Below, piece by piece: positions 20,812-30,801 of a stretch of DNA of 64,000 nt (position 1 is its first letter; each line of letters opens with the position of its first letter). Origin of the DNA: Endotrypanum monterogeii (lineage: Eukaryota; Euglenozoa; Kinetoplastea; Trypanosomatida; Trypanosomatidae); assembly GCA_000333855.2 (NCBI GenBank), contig CM007316.1:1468115-1532114 (forward strand), read 5' to 3'. The notes beneath the pieces are model-generated. The model was not told where the DNA came from and searched no databases. It worked only from the letters and a program-made list of their open reading frames with translations. Made by a program: the position numbers and the translations under genes.

Positions 20812-22873
20812 GGGGAAGGGGGGAGGGGAACGGCCTGCACGTTCATTTATCTAGAACACTGTAGTGTATCTCTTTGATTTCTGCTTTCGTTTCTTCTTCT
20901 TATTGTGAACACCCAACGAGTACGTATGTGGCGCGGTGCTGAGTTTGCGGAGTAGGTGGACACCCACATTCGTTCCCCCCATCTCGCTTCTCCCACGCCC
21001 ACCAATTTCTCTTCTTTCTTTTTTTTTGTGCATATTTTACGTCTTCTTGTGCCCTCGAGCGGAGAGAGGGGGTAGTCAAGTTTCTCGGCCCCTGAATGTA
21101 GGAATAAATATATTGTTTCTGGGCGGTCCTCTCCTCCACGTCTACGGCCCACTCTGTTCTACATGGAGACGTTGCAGATCATCTTTTTCACGTGTGTGTG
21201 TGTGTGTGGGGGGGGGGGCGTTTGTCTATGTCGGATTCTGCTTCCCTACACTTCTCTCAGTTTTCCCTTTTTATTGATTTCCATCACACGAGTTGTCGGT
21301 GGCCGAGTCTCGTCTTGGAGCGTTCACATCTGCTTCTCTTTCCTTTTCTCTGCATCTGTTCCTTATCTGACAATTTTTCATTCCCAAAGCACACGCGTCC
21401 CTCCTCCTGCTCCTGCTCTTTTTTGTTTTTGTACCCGTTTTCAAACCCATTTCTCTGTACAGGGGTGGTGTCGAGGAAATCCCAGACTGGGGTCGAAGAA
21501 AAAAAGGAGGGAAGTAGTGATGAGGTGCTGCTCTCTACATGCTGTATTTATGCTTTGTGTCTATCCCTGGTGTTCGAGTGACGGTAGCCCGTATCTCTAT
21601 TGGTCTCAAATAACACAAAACAGAAGCTCTAATGAAACGTGTGAGGTTGATAGAGGAAGAATAAACGGACGATGCTCTCGCTCGTTGGTAGCTGCAAGGT
21701 TCGATGCGGGGGATCGAGGGTGTGCTGCAAAGTCCACAGATGTTACAGAGGCTTCTGCTGAGCACCGGGTTCATCTCTCGTATTGACGGCATCGAGGAGT
21801 TCTTTAGGTCACTGCATGCGTGTGTGTCAACTTCGTCTTTTTCTTTCAATATGAAATGTGAGTATCGGTACCTCACACGCAAGGTTGTTCATATTGTATG
21901 TCTGGTGAAAGGTGTGTCTGCTCTGTTGCTATCCTGTTACGGAGATCAGTGCGCGTCACTGACTGCACCCTGGTGTCCACGCGAATCTGTTTTTTTCGTA
22001 GGCTCTCGAGCAGCATAGTGTGTAGTCGGGCCTGACAACTCAAGTGGTGTATCCTATGTCTACTAGGCGTTGATGATATTGTTTTTCTTCTTTCTCTCCT
22101 ATTAGTAGTCTTGCGTGTTTTGCAAAGAAGAAAATCGTGGCCACGTTGCGACTCTTCTCTGTCATGTTTTCCATACATTTCTAGTGCTGTAAAATGTACG
22201 TGCCCACATCTCTGTGGGGCCCTATCACCTTTGTTTTTTTCCTATATCTTCAGTGTGTTGTCTCTGTTCCGCTCTAATTCATACCGACGCTGACTGACAA
22301 CTAAAGATGCAGGCGCGATGCCCAAGCGTGAGGTGAGCTCGACGTGAACCGGAAAAAAGATTGAATAACAAAACTGAAAAGGCTGGGACGGCTTCTGTGG
22401 GAGGTTGATCCCCTCCATTCCCATCCTGTCGTTGAAGTGTTGTCATCATCTCCCCCCTCCCTCCTCCCACTTCCGATTTTCTCGTCAGCCCTCACACAGA
22501 AAGCAAAGTGGGCGTGAGGGGGCGGGGTCAGCTCCTGAAAGGAAGGGCGCAAACGTACTAACGACGAAGCTGTGCACGATTACGCCCGAGACGTGGAGAA
22601 AAAAAAAAGGTGGTAGCTCAACAGCGCCACACGGCCATCTAGGCTGTCTTGACTCCTCAACCGATTCTGCTTTGCCAGAGGCGTCAAAGCAACACCGCCA
22701 CCTCACGCTTGATGTGAGGCGTCGCAGTGCACATGTTTTGTGTACGCCTCCGAAAGGGATCACTGCACTATTCCCGCATGCCTCTGAATTTTGATATTCT
22801 CTGCATCTCTTTATATTTACCCCTCAATTTTTTTTTTTTTTCGTAAGTGTCTCTCAGACCACCATCCAGAGTC
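20546..22873. other. Intergenic region, about 2.3 kb
   Basis: No gene is supported. It contains a long (TG)n run at about 20773-20810, a second (TG)n followed by nine G at about 21193-21218, several T/C tracts and an AT-poor stretch near 22490-22560. The last part (22807-22857) is the splice-acceptor region of uL2. Most of this is probably the ATG4 3' UTR. Confidence 0.6.
22807..22857 (+). promoter_or_regulatory. Strong pyrimidine tract and spliced-leader acceptor of the uL2 gene
   Basis: A run of about 14 T followed by AG at 22846-22847 and a second AG at 22856-22857 leads directly to the ATG at 22874. The resulting leader would be only 16-26 bases, typical of highly expressed ribosomal protein mRNAs. 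Confidence 0.7.
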
Positions 22874-23656
22874 ATGGGTAAGACTGTGCTGAGCTGCCGT
22901 AAGGGCAACGGCTCCGTGTACCAGGTGCACGGCCACAAGCGCCTCGGTCCTGCTAAGCTGCGCATTCTGGACTACGCTGAGCGCCACGGCTTCATGCGCG
23001 GTGTGGTGAAGGCGATCGTGCACGAGGCCGGCCGCGGTGCGCCGCTGGCGCGCGTGGAGTTCCGCCACCCGTACAAGTTCCGCCGCGTGAAGGAGCTGAT
23101 GGTGGCGCCGGAGGGCATGTTCACCGGCCAGTCGGTGTTCTGCGGCCAGAAGGCCCCGCTCGCGATCGGCAACGTGCTGCCCCTGGGCCAGATCACGGAG
23201 GGTTGCATCGTGTGCAACGTGGAGGCCAAGCCCGGCGACCGCGGCACGCTGGCACGCGCGTCTGGTGACTACTGCATCATCATCTCTCACAACCACGAGA
23301 CGGGCCGCACGCGCCTGAAGCTGCCGAGCGGGCAGAAGAAGTCCGTGCCGAGCACGAGCCGCGCGATGATTGGCATCATCAGCGGCGGTGGTCGTATCGA
23401 GAAGCCCGTGCTGAAGGCTGGTAACTCGTTCTACCGCTTCCGCGGCAAGCGCAACTGCTGGCCGAAGGTGCGTGGTGTTGCCCGTAACCCGGTGGAGCAC
23501 CCGCACGGTGGTGGTAACCATCAGCACATTGGCCACCCGTCGACGGTGTCCCGCCACGCGCCCCCGGGCCAGAAGGTGGGTCTGATCGCCGCCCGCCGTA
23601 CCGGTCGTATTCGCGGTGGTAAGGCTGTGAAGGGCGCGTGGCACCCAGAGGAGTGA
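22874..23656 (+). CDS. RPL8: 60S ribosomal protein uL2 (L8/L2)
   Basis: The 260-residue protein is a full-length eukaryotic uL2. It shows the basic N-terminus starting Met-Gly-Lys, the central SH3/OB-like region, and the C-terminal Gly-Gly-Gly-Asn-His-Gln-His followed by His-Pro-Ser-Thr-Val-Ser-Arg, the conserved loop near the peptidyl-transferase centre. It binds 25/28S rRNA and is needed for subunit joining and peptide transfer. Codon use is strongly biased to G/C-ending codons compared with neighbouring genes, as expected for a very highly expressed gene. The ATG at 22874 is the first in frame and follows the acceptors at 22847 and 22857. Ribosomal protein genes are often tandemly duplicated in Leishmania, and the assembly gap 310 bases downstream may hide a second copy. 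Confidence 0.98.
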   Translation: MGKTVLSCRKGNGSVYQVHGHKRLGPAKLRILDYAERHGFMRGVVKAIVHEAGRGAPLARVEFRHPYKFRRVKELMVAPEGMFTGQSVFCGQKAPLAIGNVLPLGQITEGCIVCNVEAKPGDRGTLARASGDYCIIISHNHETGRTRLKLPSGQKKSVPSTSRAMIGIISGGGRIEKPVLKAGNSFYRFRGKRNCWPKVRGVARNPVEHPHGGGNHQHIGHPSTVSRHAPPGQKVGLIAARRTGRIRGGKAVKGAWHPEE

Positions 23657-23825
23657 GGTGGAGATGCAAGCAGCTACAAACGGTAGTCAGGGCGTTTCGC
23701 TGTGGTTGCTTTGGAGGGTAAGGGTACAAGTGCTGGAGCCGGTATGGGTGTTTTACGGTTTTCTGATCGAGCCAGTCGAGAAGACAAAAATGTTTGAGGA
23801 TACATACACACGGAGGCACCAACGC

Positions 23826-23865
<40 letters not shown>

Positions 23866-24087
23866 TACTACTACAGAGACGGCGCGTCGACGACGTACGA
23901 CAGTACGACGTACGTTACGTTTCGTCGTCGTTAGTTACGTTTACGGTTATTTTATTTTTTTACTTNNNNNNNNNNNNNNNNNNNNGGTTTTTCGTTTCGT
24001 AGTCGTAGCCGACGTCGTACGAAGAACGAAAAACTAAGTTAGTAGGTAGTACGTATACTACACGACGGACGACCAACGACATATATA

Positions 24088-24123
<36 letters not shown>

Positions 24124-25099
24124 GTACTCAGAGAGGCGCCTGCGAATCGCAATGACAGAGTTTTCCTGGCTGATTTTCGGATATTTTTATTTCTCTTTCC
24201 CCCTTTGTAAATCGTTTTTGGTTTACGTTATTTGTCCTTTCCGTACATTCTCAATGAAAAGAGCACCATTCCAGTGCGAACATATATATTGCTCAACCTC
24301 GTCGTGGTGTGGCTCGTCGACACCGTTGGGCAACAATGGGGATGGGCAGAACAGTGAAGTCGGCAGCAGTGTAGAGGGGGCATGAGGTTGGCACGCCCCA
24401 AAGAGAGGAGCAGTCGGATCATGCGCTGCACTTCCTGTGCACATCCCCTTCGAGCATCCTATTTTATTTCTATGCTCCTCAAGTATTCCGGTGGATGCGC
24501 GCGGTGTCTTTTTGTCGCCTTTCGCTCCTACACCCTCCCGCGCTCTTCTCTGAGGTAGTAGGTCTGCGTGCCGCTTGAAGTAGGGAATGCTCGCTATATG
24601 CGCTAGTCCCTCTCAGACACGTTGAATGCATTTACCTTGATTCGTGTTGTCCTCATCTCCCTCCTGCATTTTTTTTTCTTGCTGGACTGGAGGCGTGGCC
24701 GACACATACCCCCTCCCCTCCTCTCCCAACTCGCGCTTTTTTTCCCTATTTGATGCTGCCATTTGATTTCCCCCCATTCGGCTGATCTAGCATAGAACTC
24801 TTTTGTACCTTTGTTCAGTGATTCCTTTGCACAGTAGTACCGACAAAGGAAAGCACAGACTGTACCAAAAAAAAAAAAACTATCTATATCTTTATTTTTA
24901 CGAACAGCTAAGCGAGGTCTTTCCTTGCATTAACCCCCGTCAATACATAGGTTTTTTTTTTTTTTTTGATGGGAAGACTGGCACTACTCGGCTACTTTGG
25001 CTCTTTTTTTTCCTCACTCAAATCATCGGTGCCAACCTTCCCCTCCTTCCCAGAATTAGTTAAAAGTTTGTCTTGGTGAGCTCATCTCGTAGGGCCAAA
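23657..25099. other. Intergenic region with assembly gap
   Basis: About 1.4 kb. It contains two long (TA)n runs (about 23828-23865 and 24086-24120) that bracket a composition-anomalous stretch and a 20-N gap. After it come ordinary T-rich intergenic sequence, poly-A at 24868-24879 and poly-T at 24952-24967. A pyrimidine tract ending in AG at 25052-25053 serves the next gene. No gene is supported. Confidence 0.6.
23866..24085. other. Anomalous CpG/TpA-rich sequence around a 20-N assembly gap
   Basis: Ns occupy 23966-23985. The roughly 100 bases on each side are built almost only from ACG, TAC, CGT and GTT-like steps, with no TG dinucleotide at all, unlike anything else in the window. It is bounded by (TA)n runs on both sides. 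Either it is an unusual satellite or low-quality assembly at a gap edge; the second is more likely. Confidence 0.7.
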
Positions 25100-26029
25100 A
25101 TGCAGGCGATTCGCAACTGGAAGAAAACCGATTTCTTTCGGCGTATCCCCAAGGACCTCACCGAGGCCACAACTACCGGCGCTATCATCTCGATAGTGTG
25201 TGTTGTTGTTATGACTCTGTTGTTTATAGGGGAGATTTACACGTATGTGTCCCCCCGCATTCAGTCCGACATGATCATCTTGCCTGATCTGGATAATGCG
25301 AGCATGATGAAGGTAACCATTGACATAACGTTTCCGAAGATGCCCTGTGCCATCTTGACACTCGACATCCTCGATATTCTGCACAACCACGTGCTCAACT
25401 CAATGACCCACATTACCCGAACCCGCCTAGATGCTACAGGGAGGCCGATCTCTGATGGGCGATCTAACAACGAGTTTGTCAGCGCAAAAGAGGGGTGCCG
25501 CCTGCAGGGCTACATCCAAGTCGCCAAAGTCCCCGGAAATTTTCATATCTCCGCTCACGGGCGGCAATCCCTGCTTATAAAACACTTTCCGAACGGCATC
25601 AACGTCGAGCATCAGATTCACCACCTCTCCTTCGGAAACACAGATGTCAAGAAGCTTGACAAGAAGGCTCAGCTCCACCCTCTTGACGGCAAAGAGCAGC
25701 GGGATGAGGTGCCGATGATCTATCAGTATTTTCTCGACATTGTCCCCACTATCTACGAGGGCAGTTTCTCTAGCGCGCACACTTATCAGTTCACCGGAAC
25801 CTCGAATAAAAATGCGGCGCCTCTGGGACAGATGCCCGCAGTCGTGTTCCAGTACCAGATGTCTCCCATCACGGTACGCTACTCGTCAAGACGAGTATCA
25901 TTTCTCCACTTTCTGACATATGTGTGTGCTATTATTGGGGGCGTCTACACCGTGGCTGGTCTGTTGCTGCGTTTTGTGCACACCTCGACGGCTCAATTTC
26001 AGCGTCACGTGCTCGGTAAGTCAGACTAG
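25100..26029 (+). CDS. ERGIC/Erv41-Erv46-type vesicle protein
   Basis: The 309-residue protein has the family topology: a short cytosolic N-terminus with a Phe-Phe-Arg-Arg, a membrane segment at about residues 24-46, a long lumenal domain and a second membrane segment near residues 271-293 followed by a short cytosolic tail. The lumenal part starts with the family's Phe-Pro-x-x-Pro-Cys pattern, then Leu-Thr-Leu-Asp-Ile-Leu-Asp, typical of Erv41/Erv46/ERGIC proteins. Pro-rich and Gly-Asn-Phe-His-Ile patterns in the middle also fit. These proteins cycle between ER and Golgi in COPII/COPI vesicles as cargo receptors. Which paralogue it is (Erv41, Erv46 or ERGIC1) cannot be settled by eye; the Cys-rich segment of Erv46/ERGIC3 appears to be missing, which favours the Erv41/ERGIC2 or ERGIC1 side. 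The start is the first in-frame ATG, 46 bases after AG at 25052-25053. Confidence 0.88.
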   Translation: MQAIRNWKKTDFFRRIPKDLTEATTTGAIISIVCVVVMTLLFIGEIYTYVSPRIQSDMIILPDLDNASMMKVTIDITFPKMPCAILTLDILDILHNHVLNSMTHITRTRLDATGRPISDGRSNNEFVSAKEGCRLQGYIQVAKVPGNFHISAHGRQSLLIKHFPNGINVEHQIHHLSFGNTDVKKLDKKAQLHPLDGKEQRDEVPMIYQYFLDIVPTIYEGSFSSAHTYQFTGTSNKNAAPLGQMPAVVFQYQMSPITVRYSSRRVSFLHFLTYVCAIIGGVYTVAGLLLRFVHTSTAQFQRHVLGKSD

Positions 26030-27490
26030 AGTCACAATTGCAGACTGCCTTTGTAGCACGTCCTGGCTCAGTACCAGCGGTTTTTTGCGTGTGTGTGCGC
26101 GATGGGCGGCCCTCTATTGTGCGAACCCGGAAATGTTTGTACTCATTACTCGGTGGAAAGCATATATACATTTTTGATAAATCCACATCTACACACTCCG
26201 CGTCAGCATCGCTTTGATGCAATGTGTTTGTGCCGCTGTGTATGTGTTTTGTCCTTGATAGCCTGTCGACTTTTTTTTTTTCTGTAATCATTTTCTCCGC
26301 CTAGTTCTTTTGGGCGTATTTCTCCTAGCGCCCTTGTGTTCCTTGCGCTGACACGTATATCTCCATGTCCCTTGTTAGGTTGCTTACATGATGTTACTCC
26401 TCCTGCTGTGAGGAGTCTCTGTGCGCGGGGAGAACAAGGTGTGGGTCGTTGGGGCAGAGTTCATTTTGTTCTTTCGAATATGATTCCCTGTCGTTTCGTC
26501 CTGGTGTCAAATGCCTTCTTTTGTTTTTCGTCATCGGAGTGTGTGCGTGCGACTATCATGTTTGACCATGGAGGGAGGGAGGGGGGATATACACATATCA
26601 AGTGGCCAGGTAGCATGTTTGTAGGTGCTCATGAGGCGCAGAGTATAGACAATGCTGTGTACTCGGTAAGTGGACAGCTCTTCTCTCAGTTTGAAAAATG
26701 CCCCATAGGAACATCTTCGCTGACCCTTTTTTGTCGAGATTGGAAAGAATCTTCTGAGCTCTAGTGTTGCGCAGCATGGGGATGGACAGTTGGGAGGAAT
26801 CGCTGCCTGATGTTGTTCCCGATTCGATTCTCCATCCCCTTTTTGGCAGCATGTGAGAAACATTTCTCCTGTATGCTCGCATGCGTTGTTGTGCGGAATT
26901 CAAAGTATCCGAAGAGTGTTGCATTTCTTTCTCCCAAAATCAATTCTCTGCACGAAGAACTCTTGTTGCTGTATCCGCAATGAATGTGGTTTGCTATATG
27001 TCGTCTCCTCTCTTTCCACCTTTGCTTTTCTCGTGTTTCGATTTCCTTTCAAATGTGGCGTGGTTGCCCAACGTGCGATGATTTCTAAAGCAATGGTCAT
27101 TGCGCATCCATCGAGGTGTTTTGTTGTTGCTGCAAGGTAGCTCCGATCCGCTTAGAGAAGGCGATTGCGTTTCGGAGTACCAGAGGCTTCGATGACTTCG
27201 TCTCGGCAGTGTCTCTTCGGTTGTTCTCCTCGTCTCGTCGTCGGGGCACCATACCGTAACACCACAACAGTCCCTCACTTCCCTTGATATCGCTGGGAGT
27301 GCGGCCCTCATTTTTTTTAAAAAAAGGAATTCCCTCCTACAACCTTCAGAGGAACACCCTCGCACGCAACGGTTCATTGACGACTGCGTATTCGAGAAGA
27401 AGGAATATCGCAGTGTGTGGCTGCACCGCCCAGGGCTCCTCCGGGGTCTATTCACGTTTACTCCGTCTCTCCGTGTGGTGGACATGTATT
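26030..27490. other. Intergenic region, about 1.5 kb
   Basis: No gene is supported. It contains T-rich tracts, a T-run at 26271-26281 and ordinary mixed sequence. An AG at 27269-27270 after a pyrimidine-rich stretch is one possible acceptor for XPB. An out-of-frame ATG at 27484 lies 7 bases before the XPB start. Confidence 0.55.
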
Positions 27491-27528
27491 ATGCCAGATT
27501 TGTTGAGCGGGGGTGCTGGTGGCCGTGA
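27484..27528 (+). other. Short overlapping upstream ORF at the XPB start
   Basis: An ATG at 27484, out of frame with the XPB start at 27491, opens a 14-codon frame ending in TGA at 27526-27528 inside the XPB coding region. If the leader includes it, scanning ribosomes would meet it first, which could lower XPB translation. Confidence 0.4.
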
Positions 27529-29899
27529 AAGGTGTCTGTTCCTTGAGGGCAGGATACAGTCAGATGGCTTCATCACGATAATCGCAGAGTCGTTCCGTAG
27601 CAACTACGGCACAATCCGGTCTTTCCTGACGTCCCTAGCGGAAGCCATATCTCGCCCTTCACTCATGCATGAGTATCGTGTCACACCATTTTCTCTCGGG
27701 GCAGCCGTGTCGAATGGAATCGACCCTGCGGAGGCGATTGACTTTCTAGAAACCTACGCTTACGGACTGGCAGAGGACAGTGAGCGGCGACAGCTCGTGC
27801 GCCAGTTCATCACCTCTTGCATGATGCGCTACAACCTTGCCCGCATTATTATTGATTCAGAGAGGACGCTTGTGCAGTGCAAAAGTGTGGAGACGGCTCA
27901 AATGCTGCTCCAGGACACAGTTATTGCCTCGGTCGCGGCAACACCGCTGCACATCTTTTCTGAGGAGAGCAGGTGGGCCGAGGAGTCAAGACCGTACCCT
28001 TCTTTTCTTCTTCAAAGTAGAGCCATGTCGAAGGTGGTGACAGCCCGATGCGTAGTGCTGGGTCTCCCCATACAGCAGCAGTACGATTTTGAGAGAGACA
28101 CATCGGTGCGAACGGCACACATCACGCTGCGCAGGCAAACGAAGCCCCGTCGTTATCAGATTGATGCTGTCGACGCATCCGTTCGCGAGGGAACCCTCAG
28201 CAGTGGATGTTTGATCCTCCCCTGCGGTGCTGGAAAAACGCTCCTGGGTATTATGCTCATGTGCAAGGTAAAAAAACCCACACTTGTCTTGTGCGCCGGT
28301 AGTGTGAGCGTTGAGCAATGGAAGAACCAAATTCTCGACTATGCCACACTGGAGGCGACACCACTGATAGACAACATCGATTCAGTTGACGGGAAGGGCT
28401 CTCATCCTGACCAGATCAAGAGCGGCTCCGCCCGCATCGCATGTCTCACAGGCAAGCAGAAAGATCCCATCACAGAGCACACAGACGTTGTCATAACAAC
28501 ATACAGCATGCTCGTCACGGCACACAAGGCCAAGATGCGCCAACACGCGACAGCTCCTCTCAGCGAAGACGACCCCTTCACCGGGCGGTGTCTGCGAAAG
28601 CGGAAGGAGAACCCAAAGGATAAACTATTCGCCCCCTTCGGGCTACTGATTCTCGATGAGGTGCATGTAATGCCAGCTGAGAGTTTTTGCGAGAGCCTTG
28701 GCTTCATTGACGCCAAGGGTATCATCGGCCTCACGGCCACGTACGTGCGGGAGGATCACAAGATTCTTGAACTCTTTCACCTCGTGGGCCCGAAGCTGTA
28801 CGATATTTCGATGGAAACCCTTGCTTCACAGGGATACCTCGCAAAAGTACACTGCCTTGAGGTGCGCACACCTATGACAAAGGAATTCGGGCTTGAGTAC
28901 ATGGACCGCAGTGGCAAGGCAGCGGGCACAGGGAGGACACCAGTTCTGGTGATGTTGGCTGCGGCGAACCCGAACAAAATGGTGTGCGTGCGAGAGCTTG
29001 TGCGGCAGCACCTCACCTTCGGTGCCAAAATTCTTGTCTGCTGTGACCACATTATGCTACTGAAGGAGTATGGGAAACTGCTGAACGCACCAGTGATATG
29101 CGGAAGTACGCAGCACAAGGATCGGCTAATGATTTTTTCGGACTTCCAGAGCACATCGAAAATAAACGTCATCTGTGTTTCGCGCGTTGGCGATGTAAGT
29201 GTCAACCTTCCAAATGCAAATGTAGTAATTCAGGTCTCCAGCCATGGCGGCAGCCGTCGCCAGGAAGCGCAGCGACTAGGGCGGATCTTGCGGCCTAAGG
29301 AGCGTGCTGCGAACGGAAGGGCAGTCGACGCGTGGTTCTACTCTATCATCAGTACAGACACCATCGAAGTAAGCTACGCGGCTCACCGAACGGCTTTTCT
29401 CGTTGATCAAGGGTACGTTTGCCGCGTGATGGAGTACAATCCTTTCGATTCACCATCCGAGACTGCTTCAGGGAGCGTGGGGCGCGGAGTGAAGGAGCAT
29501 CGCGTTGGCGACGCGGTGTCGGTAAAGCAAGAATCACTGTACGAGACATTACTCCAGTCAAACGTTTTGCGGCTTCGCGGTGGCGACGGCATCGGCGCTG
29601 GTGACGTGTGCATCGAGTCACTGTCATATCAGCTTAGCCTTCTTTCCAAGGTGGTTTCCAGCTGGGAAATCGAATATCAGCAGCTATGCGGCAAACGCCG
29701 CCGCAGTGCGGACGGGGATGGCAGCGATCGTGCTGCTAACTCAAGGGACAAAGACGCCGACGTGGTGCTAGTTCGGCCAGCTCGCTCATACAGCCTTATC
29801 AAGAGTGAGTGCAGCCAAATCACAGGTACGGTGCCCAGTGTAACGGCGCTGCACAATCTTGTTGGTGTTGAGGATGGATTTGTCTATCATGAGCTTTAG
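27491..29899 (+). CDS. XPB: TFIIH DNA helicase/translocase XPB
   Basis: The 802-residue protein is an SF2 helicase of the XPB/Rad25/ERCC3 type. Visible motifs: Walker A Gly-Ala-Gly-Lys-Thr at 246-250, DEVH box at 389-392, a Leu-Thr-Ala-Thr motif III near 415, the XPB-specific Arg-Glu-Asp (RED) motif at 420-422, and motif VI Gln-Arg-Leu-Gly-Arg near 594-598. The N-terminal damage-recognition-like domain precedes them, and a Lys/Asp-rich tail (about 735-770) follows. XPB opens promoters as part of TFIIH and acts in nucleotide excision repair. Trypanosomatids carry two XPB paralogues; the N-terminal region here favours the TFIIH-type one, but this was not tested. ATG 27491 is the first in frame; the sequence in the same frame upstream is open but has no ATG. 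A short uORF (27484-27528) overlaps the start. Confidence 0.95.
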   Translation: MPDLLSGGAGGRERCLFLEGRIQSDGFITIIAESFRSNYGTIRSFLTSLAEAISRPSLMHEYRVTPFSLGAAVSNGIDPAEAIDFLETYAYGLAEDSERRQLVRQFITSCMMRYNLARIIIDSERTLVQCKSVETAQMLLQDTVIASVAATPLHIFSEESRWAEESRPYPSFLLQSRAMSKVVTARCVVLGLPIQQQYDFERDTSVRTAHITLRRQTKPRRYQIDAVDASVREGTLSSGCLILPCGAGKTLLGIMLMCKVKKPTLVLCAGSVSVEQWKNQILDYATLEATPLIDNIDSVDGKGSHPDQIKSGSARIACLTGKQKDPITEHTDVVITTYSMLVTAHKAKMRQHATAPLSEDDPFTGRCLRKRKENPKDKLFAPFGLLILDEVHVMPAESFCESLGFIDAKGIIGLTATYVREDHKILELFHLVGPKLYDISMETLASQGYLAKVHCLEVRTPMTKEFGLEYMDRSGKAAGTGRTPVLVMLAAANPNKMVCVRELVRQHLTFGAKILVCCDHIMLLKEYGKLLNAPVICGSTQHKDRLMIFSDFQSTSKINVICVSRVGDVSVNLPNANVVIQVSSHGGSRRQEAQRLGRILRPKERAANGRAVDAWFYSIISTDTIEVSYAAHRTAFLVDQGYVCRVMEYNPFDSPSETASGSVGRGVKEHRVGDAVSVKQESLYETLLQSNVLRLRGGDGIGAGDVCIESLSYQLSLLSKVVSSWEIEYQQLCGKRRRSADGDGSDRAANSRDKDADVVLVRPARSYSLIKSECSQITGTVPSVTALHNLVGVEDGFVYHEL

Positions 29900-30645
29900 C
29901 TCCGACTCTAACACCGATACACACGTCCGCCTCTGTATTCTGTTTGTTTGCGTCTGCGTCTGCGTGTGTGTGTGTGTGTGTGTGTGTGACAAAGCGCTCG
30001 GCAAAGTCACAGAAAGGCCAAGCATGTGTTCTTATCTTCCACAGGTGCTTATTCTCTTTCCTCGGATTCCCTTTTTTGTTTGTTTGCTCGACTTTTGACT
30101 TTCCAGGCGTCATGGTGTCGCACCTAGAAAGTTGATGCACTCACTTATCCCTTTTCGCTGTTCGGCATTTCTTTTGTCGTTTCGCGCCTCATACTCCCCC
30201 TAGATTCTGGGTGCTCTTTATAGTTCGCATCTCCAATGTGCGGTAAAGGACAATCAAATCCTGCCCTAAGCTCTCCGGCAGGTGTGCAACTCAAAAAAAA
30301 AAAATAGTAAGAGTGGTGTATAGGGTTGGTTTCCCCAGGCCTCTTATCCCTAAGCGTTTTTTTTGTTTTTTTTTCGCGTCTGTGAAAAATCTTGTGCGAT
30401 GATGCGTCGCATACCTTTCTGATTTTCCCCACTCCCACGTGGCTCTCATCACTACTCTCAGCGAGTTCTCACTACTCGCTTTCAAGGGTGCAATCTTTGT
30501 CTTCTCACGTCTTTGCCTGGTCTACACATCTATCATAATTATTGCCTGCCTCTTCTCAACGCGGAATCACGGCCGCGGACTGGTAGCCTCTCACAGGCGA
30601 CATCAGCTGTTTTTGAAAGAAAAACGAAAACAGTTCAACTACAAA

Positions 30646-30801
30646 ATGGTCTGAGTAAGCTGCTGGCTGGTCGTGTACGTTGTGGTGTACATCGTGAAGT
30701 GGATTTACAGGTGGTTTAGGCCTCCGCAGGTCGAGGACAAGAGGGACGTCCAGGGGTCGCTTGATGGCCAAGGCGTTAGCGCGTGTGAAGGTGGTTCCTG
30801 A
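30646..30801 (+). pseudogene. Mini-ORF for a small membrane protein with an in-frame TGA at codon 3
   Basis: The first ATG after the pyrimidine/AG-rich stretch near 30590 starts Met-Val, then meets TGA at 30652-30654. The same frame continues for 48 more codons to TGA at 30799-30801 and encodes one clear hydrophobic helix (Trp-Leu-Val-Val-Tyr-Val-Val-Val-Tyr-Ile-Val) followed by an aromatic/basic patch (Lys-Trp-Ile-Tyr-Arg-Trp-Phe-Arg) and a charged tail, a plausible single-pass membrane protein. Past the second TGA the frame stays open for 17 further codons, Pro-rich, to TAA at 30853. Possible readings are a mutated small gene, a sequencing error, a UGA read as selenocysteine, or chance. No SECIS element was recognised by eye. 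Confidence 0.3.
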
